A DNA stretch of 64,000 nucleotides from Aerococcaceae bacterium DSM 111022 (GCA_015863195.1 JACBXO010000005.1:124001-188000); one strand, 5' to 3'. Shown: positions 9,165-18,723, counted from the first letter of the stretch. The notes: generated by a model not told the origin, from the letters alone. Made by a program: numbers and translations.

Positions 9165-10205
9165 TTGAAAATTACAGTTCTAGGAATGGGATCATGGGGA
9201 AGTGCACTAGCGCAAGTTCTCGCAGATAATGAACATGACGTTGTTATTTGGAGCCGCGAACAAGAACAGGTTAATGAATGGAATCAAAAACATACAAACA
9301 CAAATTATTTGCCAAATGTTCCAATGCCAGAAAATGTACTTGCAACAGCAGATATACGTGAAGCAGCGACAGATGCCGAAATGGTTTTAGTAGTTATCCC
9401 TACTAAAGGGGTTCGTTCAGTGATGAAAAGATTGGTTGAAGTCTTTGATGTACTCAGTCCCAATCCGATTATTACACACGCAACCAAAGGGATTGAGCCT
9501 GAAACGCATCTACGTGTAAGCGAAATGATTAATCAAGAATTAGAAGGGCAAGATTACCAAGATGTGGTAGTTTTATCTGGCCCAAGTCACGCTGAAGAAG
9601 TGATATTACGTGAGATCACAACAATCACAGCAGCCAGTAAAAGTAAATCGACTGCAAAAATTGTTCAAGATGCCTTTATGAATAATTACTTTAGAGTATA
9701 TACGAATCAAGATGTCCTAGGCGTTGAATTAGGCGGGGCTTTGAAAAATATTATTGCCATTGGAGCAGGTATCTTAGACGGTTTAGGCTTTGGCGATAAT
9801 GTTAAAGCAGCACTAATTACCAGAGGACTCGCAGAAATAACACGTTTAGGTGTTGAACTAGGTGCTGACCCAATGACTTTTAGTGGCTTAAGTGGTATGG
9901 GCGATTTGATTGTAACATGTAGTAGCGAACACTCTAGAAACAACCGCGCAGGCAAATTATTTGCCCAAGGCCACAATAAGGATTATATTGAACAAGAAAT
10001 TGGTATGGTTGTTGAAGGGATTATGACCTGTAAAGCAGCATATCAATTAGCGAAGGAACATCAGATTGAGATGCCTATTACTGAAGGATTGTACCATTTA
10101 ATTTATCAAGATGCCGAATTAGATACAGGCATTAAAAATTTAATGGGACGCCAAGGTAAGGCAGAAGCAAGTACAATTGATCACCTATTAAATCTAGGTG
10201 AATAA
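9165..10205 (+). CDS. gpsA: NAD(P)H-dependent glycerol-3-phosphate dehydrogenase
   Basis: GpsA reduces dihydroxyacetone phosphate to sn-glycerol 3-phosphate for phospholipid synthesis. The N-terminal Rossmann motif GMGSWGSALAQ is at residues 7-17. The catalytic region LGGALKNIIAIGAGILDGLG and the GLSGMGDLIVTC segment are intact in the C-terminal helical domain. The start is TTG, supported by the SD AAGGAGAG about 8 bases upstream and by the product beginning exactly at the Rossmann strand. It starts two bases after lgt stops. 346 residues is slightly longer than usual but normal. Confidence 0.97.
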   Translation: MKITVLGMGSWGSALAQVLADNEHDVVIWSREQEQVNEWNQKHTNTNYLPNVPMPENVLATADIREAATDAEMVLVVIPTKGVRSVMKRLVEVFDVLSPNPIITHATKGIEPETHLRVSEMINQELEGQDYQDVVVLSGPSHAEEVILREITTITAASKSKSTAKIVQDAFMNNYFRVYTNQDVLGVELGGALKNIIAIGAGILDGLGFGDNVKAALITRGLAEITRLGVELGADPMTFSGLSGMGDLIVTCSSEHSRNNRAGKLFAQGHNKDYIEQEIGMVVEGIMTCKAAYQLAKEHQIEMPITEGLYHLIYQDAELDTGIKNLMGRQGKAEASTIDHLLNLGE

Positions 10206-10220
10206 TTGAGGAGGAAAGTA

Positions 10221-11168
10221 GTGTCAGAGAAAACAATGATTAAAGCAGATGTGATCATTATTGGAGCTGGTCCTGGCGGGATGACAGCTGCATTATATGC
10301 ATCAAGATCTAATTTAAAAACAATTATTATTGAAAAAGGGGCACCTGGAGGGGAATTGCTCAACACTGCAGATGTTGAAAATTACCCAGGATTCACTAAA
10401 ATTTCAGGGCCAGAATTAGCAGATAATTTTTATCAATCTGCGATGGCATTTGGTGCAGAACATGTTTATGGAGACGTTGAATCAGTCACTGTTGATGGGC
10501 TTTATAAATTTGTTGATACAGGTAATAAAGTTTATCAAGCACCTGTTGTTATTATCGCAACTGGAGCCTATAACCGTAAGTTAGGAGTGCCTGGTGAAGA
10601 GCAATTATCTGGGCAAGGTGTATCGTTTTGTGCGGTATGTGATGGTTTCTTCTTTAGAAACCGTGAATTAGTGGTTATTGGTGGAGGCGATTCGGCTGTT
10701 GAAGAAGGGACTTATTTAACACAATTTGCAGATAAGGTCACGATTATTCACCGACGTGATGAACTGCGTGCGCAAAAAATATTACAAGATCGTGCTTTTG
10801 CAAATCCTAAGGTAGACTTTTTATGGGATACTGTAGTTGAATCAATTAATGGTGAGATGGGTGTTGAATCAGTCACCGTTCGTAATGTTAAAACAGACGC
10901 TGTATCAGATTTTTCTGCAGAAGGTGTTTTCATTTATGTGGGAATCTTACCAAACTCAGAAATTGTTGCTGATTTAAATGTGACAACGCCGGATGGTTGG
11001 ATTAAGACCAATGATTTTATGGAAACGGAAGTGCCGGGCTTATTTGCGATTGGGGACGTTCGTTTGAAACACCTACGACAAGTAGCTACAGCGGTTGGAG
11101 ATGGGAGTATTGCTGGACAACGAGCATATGACTATTTACAAACTTTAGATCCTGAATTATTAAAATAA
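10221..11168 (+). CDS. trxB: Thioredoxin-disulfide reductase
   Basis: TrxB passes electrons from NADPH through FAD to thioredoxin. The FAD-binding GAGPGGMTAA motif is near the N-terminus, the redox pair CAVC lies near residue 135, the NADP-binding GGGDSAVEEG is near 155, and the FAD motif ending in AIGDV is near 279. The start is GTG at 10221, chosen because AGGAGG sits at 10209-10214 with 6-base spacing; an in-frame ATG at 10236 is the alternative. It closes the hprK operon and is followed by a strong terminator. Confidence 0.96.
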   Translation: MSEKTMIKADVIIIGAGPGGMTAALYASRSNLKTIIIEKGAPGGELLNTADVENYPGFTKISGPELADNFYQSAMAFGAEHVYGDVESVTVDGLYKFVDTGNKVYQAPVVIIATGAYNRKLGVPGEEQLSGQGVSFCAVCDGFFFRNRELVVIGGGDSAVEEGTYLTQFADKVTIIHRRDELRAQKILQDRAFANPKVDFLWDTVVESINGEMGVESVTVRNVKTDAVSDFSAEGVFIYVGILPNSEIVADLNVTTPDGWIKTNDFMETEVPGLFAIGDVRLKHLRQVATAVGDGSIAGQRAYDYLQTLDPELLK

Positions 11169-11179
11169 AGTAAAGTTTA

Positions 11180-11215
11180 AAGACAATGAAGCGAGAAACT
11201 TCATTGTCTTTTTTT
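11180..11215 (+). terminator. Rho-independent terminator of hprK-lgt-gpsA-trxB
   Basis: A perfect 12-bp stem AAGACAATGAAG / CTTCATTGTCTT with a 7-base loop and a T-run. Confidence 0.95.
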
Positions 11216-11304
11216 GTTATAACAATAAATTTCAGTGATTCAGTCACATTGTTAGGAAATTGTGAATAAATAATGAGAAAACATGCAAAAAAGTCTACAT
11301 TTCA

Positions 11305-11313
11305 TGTTATAAT
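11305..11313 (+). promoter_or_regulatory. Extended -10 promoter of pgcA
   Basis: TG-T-TATAAT at 11305-11313, about 35 bases before the pgcA start. Confidence 0.65.
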
Positions 11314-11347
11314 GTAAGCGAATTAATAATTTAAAGGAGGCTACACC

Positions 11348-13066
11348 ATGAGTTGGCAAGACACTTACAAACAATGGGCAGAAGCTGAGAATCTAGATGC
11401 AGATTTAAAGGCACAGTTAGATGAATTATCTGAGGAAGAGCTTGAGGAATCTTTTGGTGGTGTGTTAAGTTTTGGAACGGCTGGCATGCGTGGGATTTTA
11501 GGGCCTGGTCCTAATAGAATGAACATCTATACAGTTCGACAAGCAACAGAAGGTTTAGCAAAATTAATTGAAGATGCTGGACAACAAGCAAAAGACCGCG
11601 GTGTGGCAATTGCATATGACAGTCGCCATATGTCACCGGAATTTGCGATGGAATCAGCACGTGTGTTAGGCGAGCATGGTATTAAGAGTTATGTTTATGA
11701 GAGCTTAAGACCTACTCCAGTTTTATCATTTGCAGTAAGATATTTGAATGCTTACGCAGGTATTATGATCACAGCAAGTCACAACCCGGCTGCTTACAAT
11801 GGATATAAAGTTTATGGTGAAGATGGTGGGCAAATGCCACCAGAGAATGCAGATAAATTAACAACTTATGTGCGTGCCGTTGAAAATCCACTAGAAGTTA
11901 AAGTTGGAGACAAAAAAGACTTATTAGGTAATGGAACAATCGAAATGATTGGTGACAATGTTGACCAAGCATACTTGGAAGAGATGAAATCAGTTAACAT
12001 TGATTACGATTTAATTAAAGAGATGAATGATGAAGTAAAAATTGTCTTCTCACCATTACATGGTACTGGTTACTACATTGGAATGAAGGCGTTAGAACAA
12101 GCTGGATTTACGAATGTTTCTGTAGTGAAAGAACAGGCAGAGGCAGATGGAGATTTCCCAACAGTTACTTCACCTAACCCAGAGTCACCTGAGGCATTCG
12201 CGATTGCACAAAAACAAGCAATTGCTGAAGAGGCAGATATCATTCTAGCGACAGACCCAGATGCAGACCGTCTAGGAGCGATGATTCGACAAGCAGATGG
12301 TACTTATCAATTATTAACAGGGAACCAAATTGCCTCTGTTATGTTAGACTACATTGTCAACGCACGTAAAGCACAAGATGATTTACCAGCAAACTCTGTA
12401 GCAGTAAAATCAATTGTATCAACGAATTTAGCAGACGCTATCCTAGAGGCGAATGGCCTTGAAATGGTAGAGGTATTAACAGGGTTTAAATTTATTGCTG
12501 AAAAGATTAAAGAATATGAAGAAACTGGCAACCATACATTCTTAATGGGATTCGAAGAATCTTATGGTTATCTGAAAGAGCCGTTTGCACGTGATAAAGA
12601 TGCAATCCAAGCTTTAGTTATTCTTGCAGAATTAGCAGCATATAATAAAAAAGCTGGACGTACTTTAGGTGATGCATTAATTGATATGTATGAAAAGTAT
12701 GGTTATTTCAAAGAGAAAACAATCTCAATTGATTTCCCTGGATTATCAGGTAAAGAGAAAATGGCTGAAATTATGAAATCAATTCGTGAGGAAGGTATTT
12801 CTGAATTAGCTGGAATTAAAGTTGTTCACTCAGCTGACTATAAAAATGCTATCCAAAAAGATGCAGAAGGTGTAGAATCTAAATTAGACTACCCGTCTTC
12901 AGATGCATTGAAATATCAATTAGAAGATAAGAGTTGGGTCGCTTTCCGTCCATCAGGTACAGAGCCGAAAATTAAACTTTATTTAGGTGTGGAAGGACAG
13001 TCACAAGAGGAAGTAGATGCAAAAGCTGAGAAATTAGAAGCTGCGATCCGTGACTTAACTAATTAA
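11348..13066 (+). CDS. pgcA: Phosphoglucomutase / phosphomannomutase (PgcA type)
   Basis: Interconverts glucose 6-phosphate and glucose 1-phosphate, feeding UDP-glucose for glycolipid anchors, teichoic acids and capsule. All four alpha-D-phosphohexomutase motifs are present: the phosphoserine loop TASHNP (about residues 142-147), the metal loop DPDADR (about 302-307), the sugar loop GFEESYGY (about 401), and the phosphate-binding RPSGTEPKIK near the C-terminus. The length of 572 matches the Firmicute PgcA branch. SD AAAGGAGG precedes the ATG. It is a single-gene unit with its own promoter and double-hairpin terminator. Confidence 0.96.
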   Translation: MSWQDTYKQWAEAENLDADLKAQLDELSEEELEESFGGVLSFGTAGMRGILGPGPNRMNIYTVRQATEGLAKLIEDAGQQAKDRGVAIAYDSRHMSPEFAMESARVLGEHGIKSYVYESLRPTPVLSFAVRYLNAYAGIMITASHNPAAYNGYKVYGEDGGQMPPENADKLTTYVRAVENPLEVKVGDKKDLLGNGTIEMIGDNVDQAYLEEMKSVNIDYDLIKEMNDEVKIVFSPLHGTGYYIGMKALEQAGFTNVSVVKEQAEADGDFPTVTSPNPESPEAFAIAQKQAIAEEADIILATDPDADRLGAMIRQADGTYQLLTGNQIASVMLDYIVNARKAQDDLPANSVAVKSIVSTNLADAILEANGLEMVEVLTGFKFIAEKIKEYEETGNHTFLMGFEESYGYLKEPFARDKDAIQALVILAELAAYNKKAGRTLGDALIDMYEKYGYFKEKTISIDFPGLSGKEKMAEIMKSIREEGISELAGIKVVHSADYKNAIQKDAEGVESKLDYPSSDALKYQLEDKSWVAFRPSGTEPKIKLYLGVEGQSQEEVDAKAEKLEAAIRDLTN

Positions 13067-13079
13067 TTAATTAAAAAAA

Positions 13080-13143
13080 GAACGAGCACTCACTCGTTCC
13101 TTAACTCTAGACTGCTGCCCTCGAGGGTGGCAGTCTTTTTTTA
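13080..13143 (+). terminator. Double terminator of pgcA
   Basis: The first hairpin is GAACGAG / CTCGTTC (13080-13099). The second has arms AGACTGC / GCAGTCT (13109-13136) with a CCC/GGG inner stem and a T-run. Confidence 0.85.
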
Positions 13144-13209
13144 GATGAATAATGTTGATGAGATGATATACAGAATCAGAATGTGGGCAGGGTAGAAAAT
13201 ATAAAAGAA

Positions 13210-13914
13210 CTATTTCTCTTTACGACCTTCTTGCCCGTTATATAATAAAATAGGAATGATCGAGAATACCATTAACCACTGGATGCCTGCTGGATTGAAA
13301 GCAAAAGTGACAGCGGCAACTAGAGCGATAATAACAGCTTGAATCCATCTTTTGTTCCGTGCAATATATAAAAACAACGCCATAGCAATAAATAATAATC
13401 CACCCTCAACGGTTAATGGAGAGGGAATCATAAATATTAGACGAACTAACCAAGGATTTCCTGTTGTATTTGCCATAGTATAGCTAACTGCGAATAGAGG
13501 GATGATAGTTAAAGCGGTAAAAATCAGGATTCCCGAAAGACCTTTCCAGATATGACGGCTTTTAAATTGATCATATGTCCACATGAGTAGTGTGCCGAGG
13601 AATATTGTTCCAAAAATTGAATTCATTAAAACAACATTTTCATTTGGAAAGAAATAAGAGGCGCCCATAAATAAAATTTGGCAAATCCAAAAACCAGTTA
13701 ATAGTGTCATCATATACCGTTTGCGACTACGGGTATAATGGAAACCTTCTGCGGATAGGAATAGGAAAATAGGAGCAACAATGCGTCCTAACATAGTGAA
13801 CCAATTAGGCACGCCCGCGAAATAGAACATTTGATATAGATGATCAACAACCATGAGTGTGATTCCGATTATTTTTAACTGAAAAGCAGTTAAAGCAAAT
13901 TTATTATTAAACAT
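13210..13914 (-). CDS. TraX-family membrane protein
   Basis: A 234-residue polytopic membrane protein with the TraX pattern: an N-terminal helix carrying KIIGITLMVVDHLYQ, then GRIVAPIFLFLSAEGFHYTRSRKRY around residues 43-67, then about six further hydrophobic helices. F-plasmid TraX acetylates pilin, and chromosomal homologues are common in Firmicutes, where their substrate is not known; membrane acyl transfer is the family-level inference. No conjugation genes adjoin. An in-line SD (minus-strand AAGGAGGC) supports the start. Confidence 0.8.
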   Translation of the reverse strand: MFNNKFALTAFQLKIIGITLMVVDHLYQMFYFAGVPNWFTMLGRIVAPIFLFLSAEGFHYTRSRKRYMMTLLTGFWICQILFMGASYFFPNENVVLMNSIFGTIFLGTLLMWTYDQFKSRHIWKGLSGILIFTALTIIPLFAVSYTMANTTGNPWLVRLIFMIPSPLTVEGGLLFIAMALFLYIARNKRWIQAVIIALVAAVTFAFNPAGIQWLMVFSIIPILLYNGQEGRKEK

Positions 13915-13954
13915 GGTATTTATCTGCCTCCTTAAGCATTCGTTTGTACCATCG

Positions 13955-13983
13955 ATTATACGCCTATCTATAAAGGGTGCAAA
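13955..13983 (-). promoter_or_regulatory. Promoter of the TraX-family gene
   Basis: Minus strand: TTTGCA (13983-13978), 17-bp spacer, TATAAT (13960-13955). Confidence 0.5.
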
Positions 13984-14059
13984 GGTCTAAAGATGTAATT
14001 GATAATTATTGAGCAAATTAAATTACACGGAATGGTACCGTTCGAAAATAGCTGCTTCG

Positions 14060-14088
14060 TTACAGACAGAGAGTAATTATGATATAAT
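14060..14088 (+). promoter_or_regulatory. Promoter of rapZ-yvcK
   Basis: TTACAG (14060-14065), 17-bp spacer, TATAAT (14083-14088) with an upstream TG forming an extended -10. Confidence 0.6.
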
Positions 14089-14129
14089 AACACTAATATA
14101 AAATAAAGTTTAAGGCAGGAGGGGAAAAC

Positions 14130-15014
14130 ATGTCGGATACATTAGAATTAGTAATAATAACAGGTATGAGTGGCGCAGGGAAGACGGTCGCTGTTCAAAG
14201 CTTTGAGGACTTAGGCTATTATTGTATTGATAATATGCCACCGACATTATTACCGACTTTTTGGGAATTAATGAAAGAGTCAGGTAAAATCACAAAGATT
14301 GCTTTAGTTATTGATTTAAGAACGCGTGAATTTTTCCAGGAGCTTGAAAATGTGATCGCTCAAATGGATAATACACAATATATAACGACAAAGATTTTAT
14401 TCTTAGAAGCAAGTGATGAATCACTCGTTTCAAGATATAAAGAAACACGCCGTAACCACCCGCTTGCAATGGATGGTCGTTTAATTGAAGGCATTAAACA
14501 AGAACGTGAAATGTTATCGGATATTAGAACACGTGCGCAACTAGTCTTAGATACATCAGATATTACTCCACGTGAGTTGCGTAAGGTAATTGTTAATAAT
14601 TTCTCGAGTGAAGATTATGTTCAATTTCACGTAGAAGTCATGTCATTTGGTTTTAAACACGGCAATCCAATTGACGCTGACGTCTTAATTGATGTACGGT
14701 TCTTACCAAATCCACATTATATTGATGAGTTACGCCCGCTGTCAGGAAAAGATGCTCCAGTATATGATTATGTTATGAAGCAACCAGAAACCCAGACTTT
14801 CTACAATAAATTTATGGATTTACTATCTTTCTGTTTACCAGGATATAAGAAGGAAGGTAAAAATAGCGTTATTGTAGCTATCGGCTGTACAGGTGGTCAA
14901 CACCGTTCGGTTGCACTTGCAGAACGTGTTGGCGCAAGGTTACGTAATGATGATTATGTCGTTAATATCTCACACCGTGATACTCATTTTATTAATAAGA
15001 AAAATGAGGCATAG
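14130..15014 (+). CDS. rapZ: RNase adapter protein RapZ family (YvcJ)
   Basis: A P-loop protein of the RapZ/YvcJ family. The Walker A motif GMSGAGKT is at residues 12-19, the DNMPP motif follows, and the C-terminal hallmark [10 protein letters not shown] lies near residue 252. In Escherichia coli RapZ guides RNase E to the GlmZ small RNA; in Bacillus YvcJ binds nucleotides and affects competence, so the Gram-positive role is less defined. It is followed immediately by yvcK and then whiA, the conserved three-gene neighbourhood of Firmicutes. Confidence 0.95.
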   Translation: MSDTLELVIITGMSGAGKTVAVQSFEDLGYYCIDNMPPTLLPTFWELMKESGKITKIALVIDLRTREFFQELENVIAQMDNTQYITTKILFLEASDESLVSRYKETRRNHPLAMDGRLIEGIKQEREMLSDIRTRAQLVLDTSDITPRELRKVIVNNFSSEDYVQFHVEVMSFGFKHGNPIDADVLIDVRFLPNPHYIDELRPLSGKDAPVYDYVMKQPETQTFYNKFMDLLSFCLPGYKKEGKNSVIVAIGCTGGQHRSVALAERVGARLRNDDYVVNISHRDTHFINKKNEA

Positions 15015-15016
15015 TT

Positions 15017-16018
15017 ATGGACGAAAATAATGGAAAATATAATGTAACGGTTATCGGTGGTGGTACAGGGCTACCTGTTATTCTAAAAGGGTTAAAAGCG
15101 CTTGATGTTAATATCACAGCTGTTGTTACTGTTGCCGATGATGGCGGAAGTAGTGGGTCACTGCGAAATTATGTTAACGTAGTTCCACCAGGAGATATTC
15201 GAAATTGTATGGCGGCATTGTCTGGTTTAGATGACGACATGCTAAAGCTTTTTCAATATCGTTTTGATACGGAAGATGATTTCTTGGCAGGGCATGCGAT
15301 TGGAAATTTGATTATCGCAGCACTTCGTGAGATGAATGGTTCGATGATTGATTCAATTGATATTTTATCAAAATGGATGAATTTAACAGGGAATGTATTA
15401 CCAGCTGCAGAAGAGCCATTAGTTTTAAATGCCTTGTTTGAAGATGGCTCAATTGCTGTCGGTGAATCGCAAATTGCTAAACACCGCAAAAAAATTAAAC
15501 AAGTTGACGTTACGACAATGGAAGGTATTCCAGCTATACAAGCATCACCTCGGGTAGTTGATGCAATTATGGATGCGGATTTAATTGTTATTGGTCCTGG
15601 TAGTTTATATACAAGTATTCTTCCAAACCTGATGATTAAAGAAATAGGTGACGCTATTAATCGTACGCCAGGTGAAGTGGTTTATATCTGTAATATTATG
15701 ACTCAATTAGGCGAGACGGAAAACTTTACAGACGCAGATCATGTGGAAGCACTCCATGAACATCTAGGTAAAAAATTCATTGATACAATTTTAGTAAATA
15801 TTGCAACAGTGCCTGATGAATATATTCGTACTCAACCAAATGAAGAGTATTTACTGCAAGTAAAACATGATTTCAATGGGCTGAAAAAAGAAGGACTTAG
15901 AATCATTTCAAATAATTTCTTAAATATGAAAAAAGGCGGAGCGTATCATGACACAGAAACAGTAGTGCATGAATTAGGTCATATTTTACGTAACCGGAAA
16001 ATAAATGAGCTTGAATAA
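15017..16018 (+). CDS. yvcK: Gluconeogenesis factor YvcK (GlmR)
   Basis: A CofD-like Rossmann protein of 333 residues. The N-terminal strand and loop VIGGGTGLPVILKGLK are at about residues 12-27, and the TVADDGGSSGSLR loop follows at about 43-55. In Bacillus this UDP-sugar-binding protein (GlmR) stimulates GlmS and supports cell-wall precursor synthesis on gluconeogenic carbon. It begins two bases after rapZ ends, consistent with a rapZ-yvcK transcript. Confidence 0.95.
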   Translation: MDENNGKYNVTVIGGGTGLPVILKGLKALDVNITAVVTVADDGGSSGSLRNYVNVVPPGDIRNCMAALSGLDDDMLKLFQYRFDTEDDFLAGHAIGNLIIAALREMNGSMIDSIDILSKWMNLTGNVLPAAEEPLVLNALFEDGSIAVGESQIAKHRKKIKQVDVTTMEGIPAIQASPRVVDAIMDADLIVIGPGSLYTSILPNLMIKEIGDAINRTPGEVVYICNIMTQLGETENFTDADHVEALHEHLGKKFIDTILVNIATVPDEYIRTQPNEEYLLQVKHDFNGLKKEGLRIISNNFLNMKKGGAYHDTETVVHELGHILRNRKINELE

Positions 16019-16051
16019 ACTGAAATAGTGTAACATTGATAATTCTAATTA

Positions 16052-16060
16052 TGGTAAAAT
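16052..16060 (+). promoter_or_regulatory. Extended -10 promoter of whiA
   Basis: TG-G-TAAAAT within TATGGTAAAATA. The same 12-mer stands before the AlkD-like and DJ-1 genes. The predicted start (about 16067) falls inside the yvcK terminator stem. Confidence 0.45.
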
Positions 16061-16086
16061 AAGGGGTGCAATCACCCCTTATTTTT
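16057..16086 (+). terminator. Terminator between yvcK and whiA
   Basis: A perfect 12-bp stem AAATAAGGGGTG / CACCCCTTATTT with a CAAT loop and T-run. It separates whiA from the rapZ-yvcK transcript. Confidence 0.85.
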
Positions 16087-16118
16087 ATGGGGATAAAACA
16101 GAAAAAGGAGTGGATGGT

Positions 16119-17039
16119 ATGACTTTTGCGGCCCAAGTGAAAAAAGAATGTACCTTACTAGAAGTACACCGTGAACATGCCAAAGCAGAACTTGCAGCTT
16201 TAGTTCGAATTAATGGTGCAGTTTCTCTCTATCAACAACAATTTATATTAAATATTCAAAGTGAAAATGCGGCAATAGCGAGGCGCATTTATTCTCTTTT
16301 AAAAGATCAATTTAACATTGAAGGGGAATTAATTGTTCGCCGTAAGATGAAATTAAAAAAGAACAATGTCTATATCGTGCGCTGTCGTCACCACGTTCAT
16401 GAGCTTTTGACTGAGTTGAATATTTATGAAGACGGTTTAATGGTGCGCACAATTACCGATGATATTCTTCAAAGTGAGCAGAAGCAACGGTCATATCTAA
16501 GAGGTGCTTTCTTGGCCAGTGGTTCAGTTAATAATCCGGAATCTAACAACTATCATTTAGAAATTTATTCAACTTATGAAGATCATAATACGCAATTATG
16601 TAGCATGATGAACAACTTTGACTTAAATGCTAAAACAGTTGTTCGTCGTAATGGTTATATAACTTATCTTAAAGAAGCAGAAAAGATTTCGGACTTTTTA
16701 CAAATCATTGGTGCAACGAGTTCGATGTTGCAATTTGAAGATATTCGTATTGTGCGGGATATGCGTAATTCAGTGAACCGTTTAGTAAATATGGAAAATG
16801 CGAATATGAACAAAACTATCGACGCTTCACAAAAACAATTAGAAGCGATTCGTCTCATTGATGAGGAAAAAGGACTAGAAATATTACCAGAGAAACTTCG
16901 AGTTACGGCTGAATTTCGCTTAGAGAATCCCGATATGACCTTAAAAGAATTAGGAGAAATGTTACCTGGTGGACCTATTTCAAAATCTGGTGTCAATCAT
17001 CGTTTAAGGAAAATTGTACAAATTGCTGAAGATATTTAA
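16119..17039 (+). CDS. whiA: DNA-binding protein WhiA
   Basis: WhiA, a homing-endonuclease-fold DNA-binding protein conserved in Gram-positives; in Bacillus it influences cell division and chromosome segregation. The N-terminal LAGLIDADG-like fold (about 1-190) is followed by a C-terminal helix-turn-helix containing [20 protein letters not shown]. The start is ATG at 16119: AAGGAG at 16105-16110 is 8 bases upstream, and the resulting [10 protein letters not shown] matches the usual WhiA N-terminus. An upstream in-frame GTG at 16110 overlaps the SD and is unlikely. Confidence 0.96.
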   Translation: MTFAAQVKKECTLLEVHREHAKAELAALVRINGAVSLYQQQFILNIQSENAAIARRIYSLLKDQFNIEGELIVRRKMKLKKNNVYIVRCRHHVHELLTELNIYEDGLMVRTITDDILQSEQKQRSYLRGAFLASGSVNNPESNNYHLEIYSTYEDHNTQLCSMMNNFDLNAKTVVRRNGYITYLKEAEKISDFLQIIGATSSMLQFEDIRIVRDMRNSVNRLVNMENANMNKTIDASQKQLEAIRLIDEEKGLEILPEKLRVTAEFRLENPDMTLKELGEMLPGGPISKSGVNHRLRKIVQIAEDI

Positions 17040-17071
17040 GTTGTGTGGTTGAAACTATTAAGGAGAAAATT

Positions 17072-18013
17072 ATGGGAAAAGTAACTGAAATGTTAGGGAT
17101 AGAATATCCAATACTTTGTGGCGCAATGGGCGGAGTTTCCCGACCAGATCTTGTTATTGCAGTGGCTCAAGCAGGTGGTATGGGGATTTTAGCAACAGCA
17201 GGATCAAAGCCGGAGCGTGTCCTAGAAGATGTCCAACGTATCAAGGCAGAGACAGATAAACCTTTCGGTGCCAATATTATGCTAATGTCGCCGAATTATG
17301 AAGAAGTCCTTCAAATTTTATTAGATGAAGGTGTCCGTTTCTTTACAACCGGTGCTGGAAATCCGATTCCTTTATTTCAACCCATTCATGACCGAGGAGG
17401 TATTGTATTTCCGGTTGTCCCTTCTGCACGTGTGGCTAAAAAAATGGAAGACCATGGTGCAGATGGTGTTATCGTTGAAGGAACGGAAGCTGGTGGACAT
17501 GTTGGGGAAGCGACTACGATGACTTTAACGCGTTTGGCGGCTAAAGCGGTTAATGATATACCAGTTATTGCCGCAGGTGGAATTGCAGATGGTCATGGTC
17601 TTGTAGCAGCGTATGCTTTAGGAGCTGCTGGAGTCCAATTAGGTACAGTCTTTGCTGCGTCAAAAGAAGCGCCTATTCATGAAAATTACAAACAAGCGAT
17701 TATTAATGCAACAGATACGTCGACTTTTATTTCAGGTAAACAGGCGGGTGTGCCTATTCGAATAGAAAAGAATGAAGCTGCGCTGAAACATATTGAACTA
17801 GATCAACAGCTGGGAATGACCTCTCATGAATTGGAAAGTTATACTTTGCCATCCCTGGTTCGTGCAGCTAAAGATGGTAATATCACTGATGAGATTGTAA
17901 CGTATGGACAAATTGCAGGGTTAATTGAAAAATCTAAGTCTGTTAAAGAAATAATTGAGGGTATTGTTCAAGAAGCGGAAGAAGTAGTCAGCCAATTAGA
18001 TATTCATCGTTAG
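17072..18013 (+). CDS. FabK-like enoyl-ACP reductase II / nitronate monooxygenase family flavoprotein
   Basis: A 313-residue FMN-dependent TIM-barrel protein. It shows the 2-nitropropane-dioxygenase/FabK pattern: YPILCGAMGGVS near residue 12, KPFGANIMLMSP near 63, TTGAGNP near 96, and EAGGHVG and VIAAGGIADG in the phosphate-binding region. These motifs resemble FabK, the FMN enoyl-ACP reductase of fatty-acid synthesis. However, it lies alone rather than in a fab cluster, so a FabK-like paralogue or nitronate monooxygenase is equally possible. Start at ATG 17072 is supported by AAGGAG at 17060-17065. Confidence 0.8.
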   Translation: MGKVTEMLGIEYPILCGAMGGVSRPDLVIAVAQAGGMGILATAGSKPERVLEDVQRIKAETDKPFGANIMLMSPNYEEVLQILLDEGVRFFTTGAGNPIPLFQPIHDRGGIVFPVVPSARVAKKMEDHGADGVIVEGTEAGGHVGEATTMTLTRLAAKAVNDIPVIAAGGIADGHGLVAAYALGAAGVQLGTVFAASKEAPIHENYKQAIINATDTSTFISGKQAGVPIRIEKNEAALKHIELDQQLGMTSHELESYTLPSLVRAAKDGNITDEIVTYGQIAGLIEKSKSVKEIIEGIVQEAEEVVSQLDIHR

Positions 18014-18088
18014 TATGACATCAAGAGTCTGATTAATAGTGTAAAAAATATAGGGATTTCCGATAATTTTCTAAAATCGCAATAAAAG

Positions 18089-18155
18089 GGTTATTTATAA
18101 GTAGTGCATTTATTTGTACTAAATAACCGTTGTTTACACAGTGGAGTTGTGTAAA
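18089..18155 (+). promoter_or_regulatory. Two inverted repeats upstream of ssb
   Basis: GGTTATTTA (18089-18097) pairs with TAAATAACC (18120-18128), and TTTACACA (18133-18140) pairs with TGTGTAAA (18148-18155), just before the SD. There is no T-run, so they look like operators or leader structure rather than a terminator. Confidence 0.45.
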
Positions 18156-18174
18156 TAAAGTGAGGAGAATTATT

Positions 18175-18678
18175 ATGAATCAGGCAATGTTTGTTGGGCG
18201 TTTAACGAAGGATGTTGTGGTAACCCAATTTGATGGGAATGCGCGCGTGGTTAACAATATTTTAGCTGTGCAAAGATTCCGTCGTAATCAAAAAGGTGAA
18301 TTTATGACGGATTTTATTCCTATTAATGCTTGGGGAGGATTAGCTGACCTAATGGCTAAGTATTGTCAAAAAGGACAACAAATCGCTGTTAATGGTCGGA
18401 TGCAAAGTCGCACTTATGACGATAAGAGCGGAGTGAAAAAGTATGTGGTTGAATGTGTTATCGAAGATATTACATTGTTGAGTGGCGGAAGACCAGCTAA
18501 TCAAGGTAATGGAAATCAAGGTGAGGCTTATCAAGAGTCAGCTAACCAAGAAGCGTCTCAAAATCAGTCACATCAAAATCCATCTCATCAAAACGCAACG
18601 CATCAAAATCCGCCTCAGAAAGAAGATTTTAATAAAGAAAAAGTCGCGAACGCATTGGATCACCAAGTACAAGATTAA
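18175..18678 (+). CDS. Single-stranded DNA-binding protein, solitary paralogue
   Basis: A 167-residue SSB. The OB-fold occupies about residues 1-105, from NQAMFVGRLTKDV to ECVIEDITLLSGG. The tail (about 110-167) is rich in Gln, Asn and His with repeated HQNP/HQNA units. It ends in HQVQD and lacks the acidic DDDxPF tip that SSBs use to recruit partner proteins. It lies alone and not between rpsF and rpsR, so it is probably a second, SsbB-like protein, possibly for competence or phage defence; the missing tip supports that. Start at ATG 18175 with SD GAGGAG. The regulatory repeats above precede it. Confidence 0.88.
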   Translation: MNQAMFVGRLTKDVVVTQFDGNARVVNNILAVQRFRRNQKGEFMTDFIPINAWGGLADLMAKYCQKGQQIAVNGRMQSRTYDDKSGVKKYVVECVIEDITLLSGGRPANQGNGNQGEAYQESANQEASQNQSHQNPSHQNATHQNPPQKEDFNKEKVANALDHQVQD

Positions 18679-18691
18679 ATAAGATTAAATT

Positions 18692-18723
18692 GAACTCTGG
18701 GTAACCCAGAGTTCTTTTATTTT
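18692..18723 (+). terminator. Rho-independent terminator of ssb
   Basis: A 10-bp stem GAACTCTGGG / CCCAGAGTTC with a 3-base loop and a T-rich tail. Confidence 0.9.
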
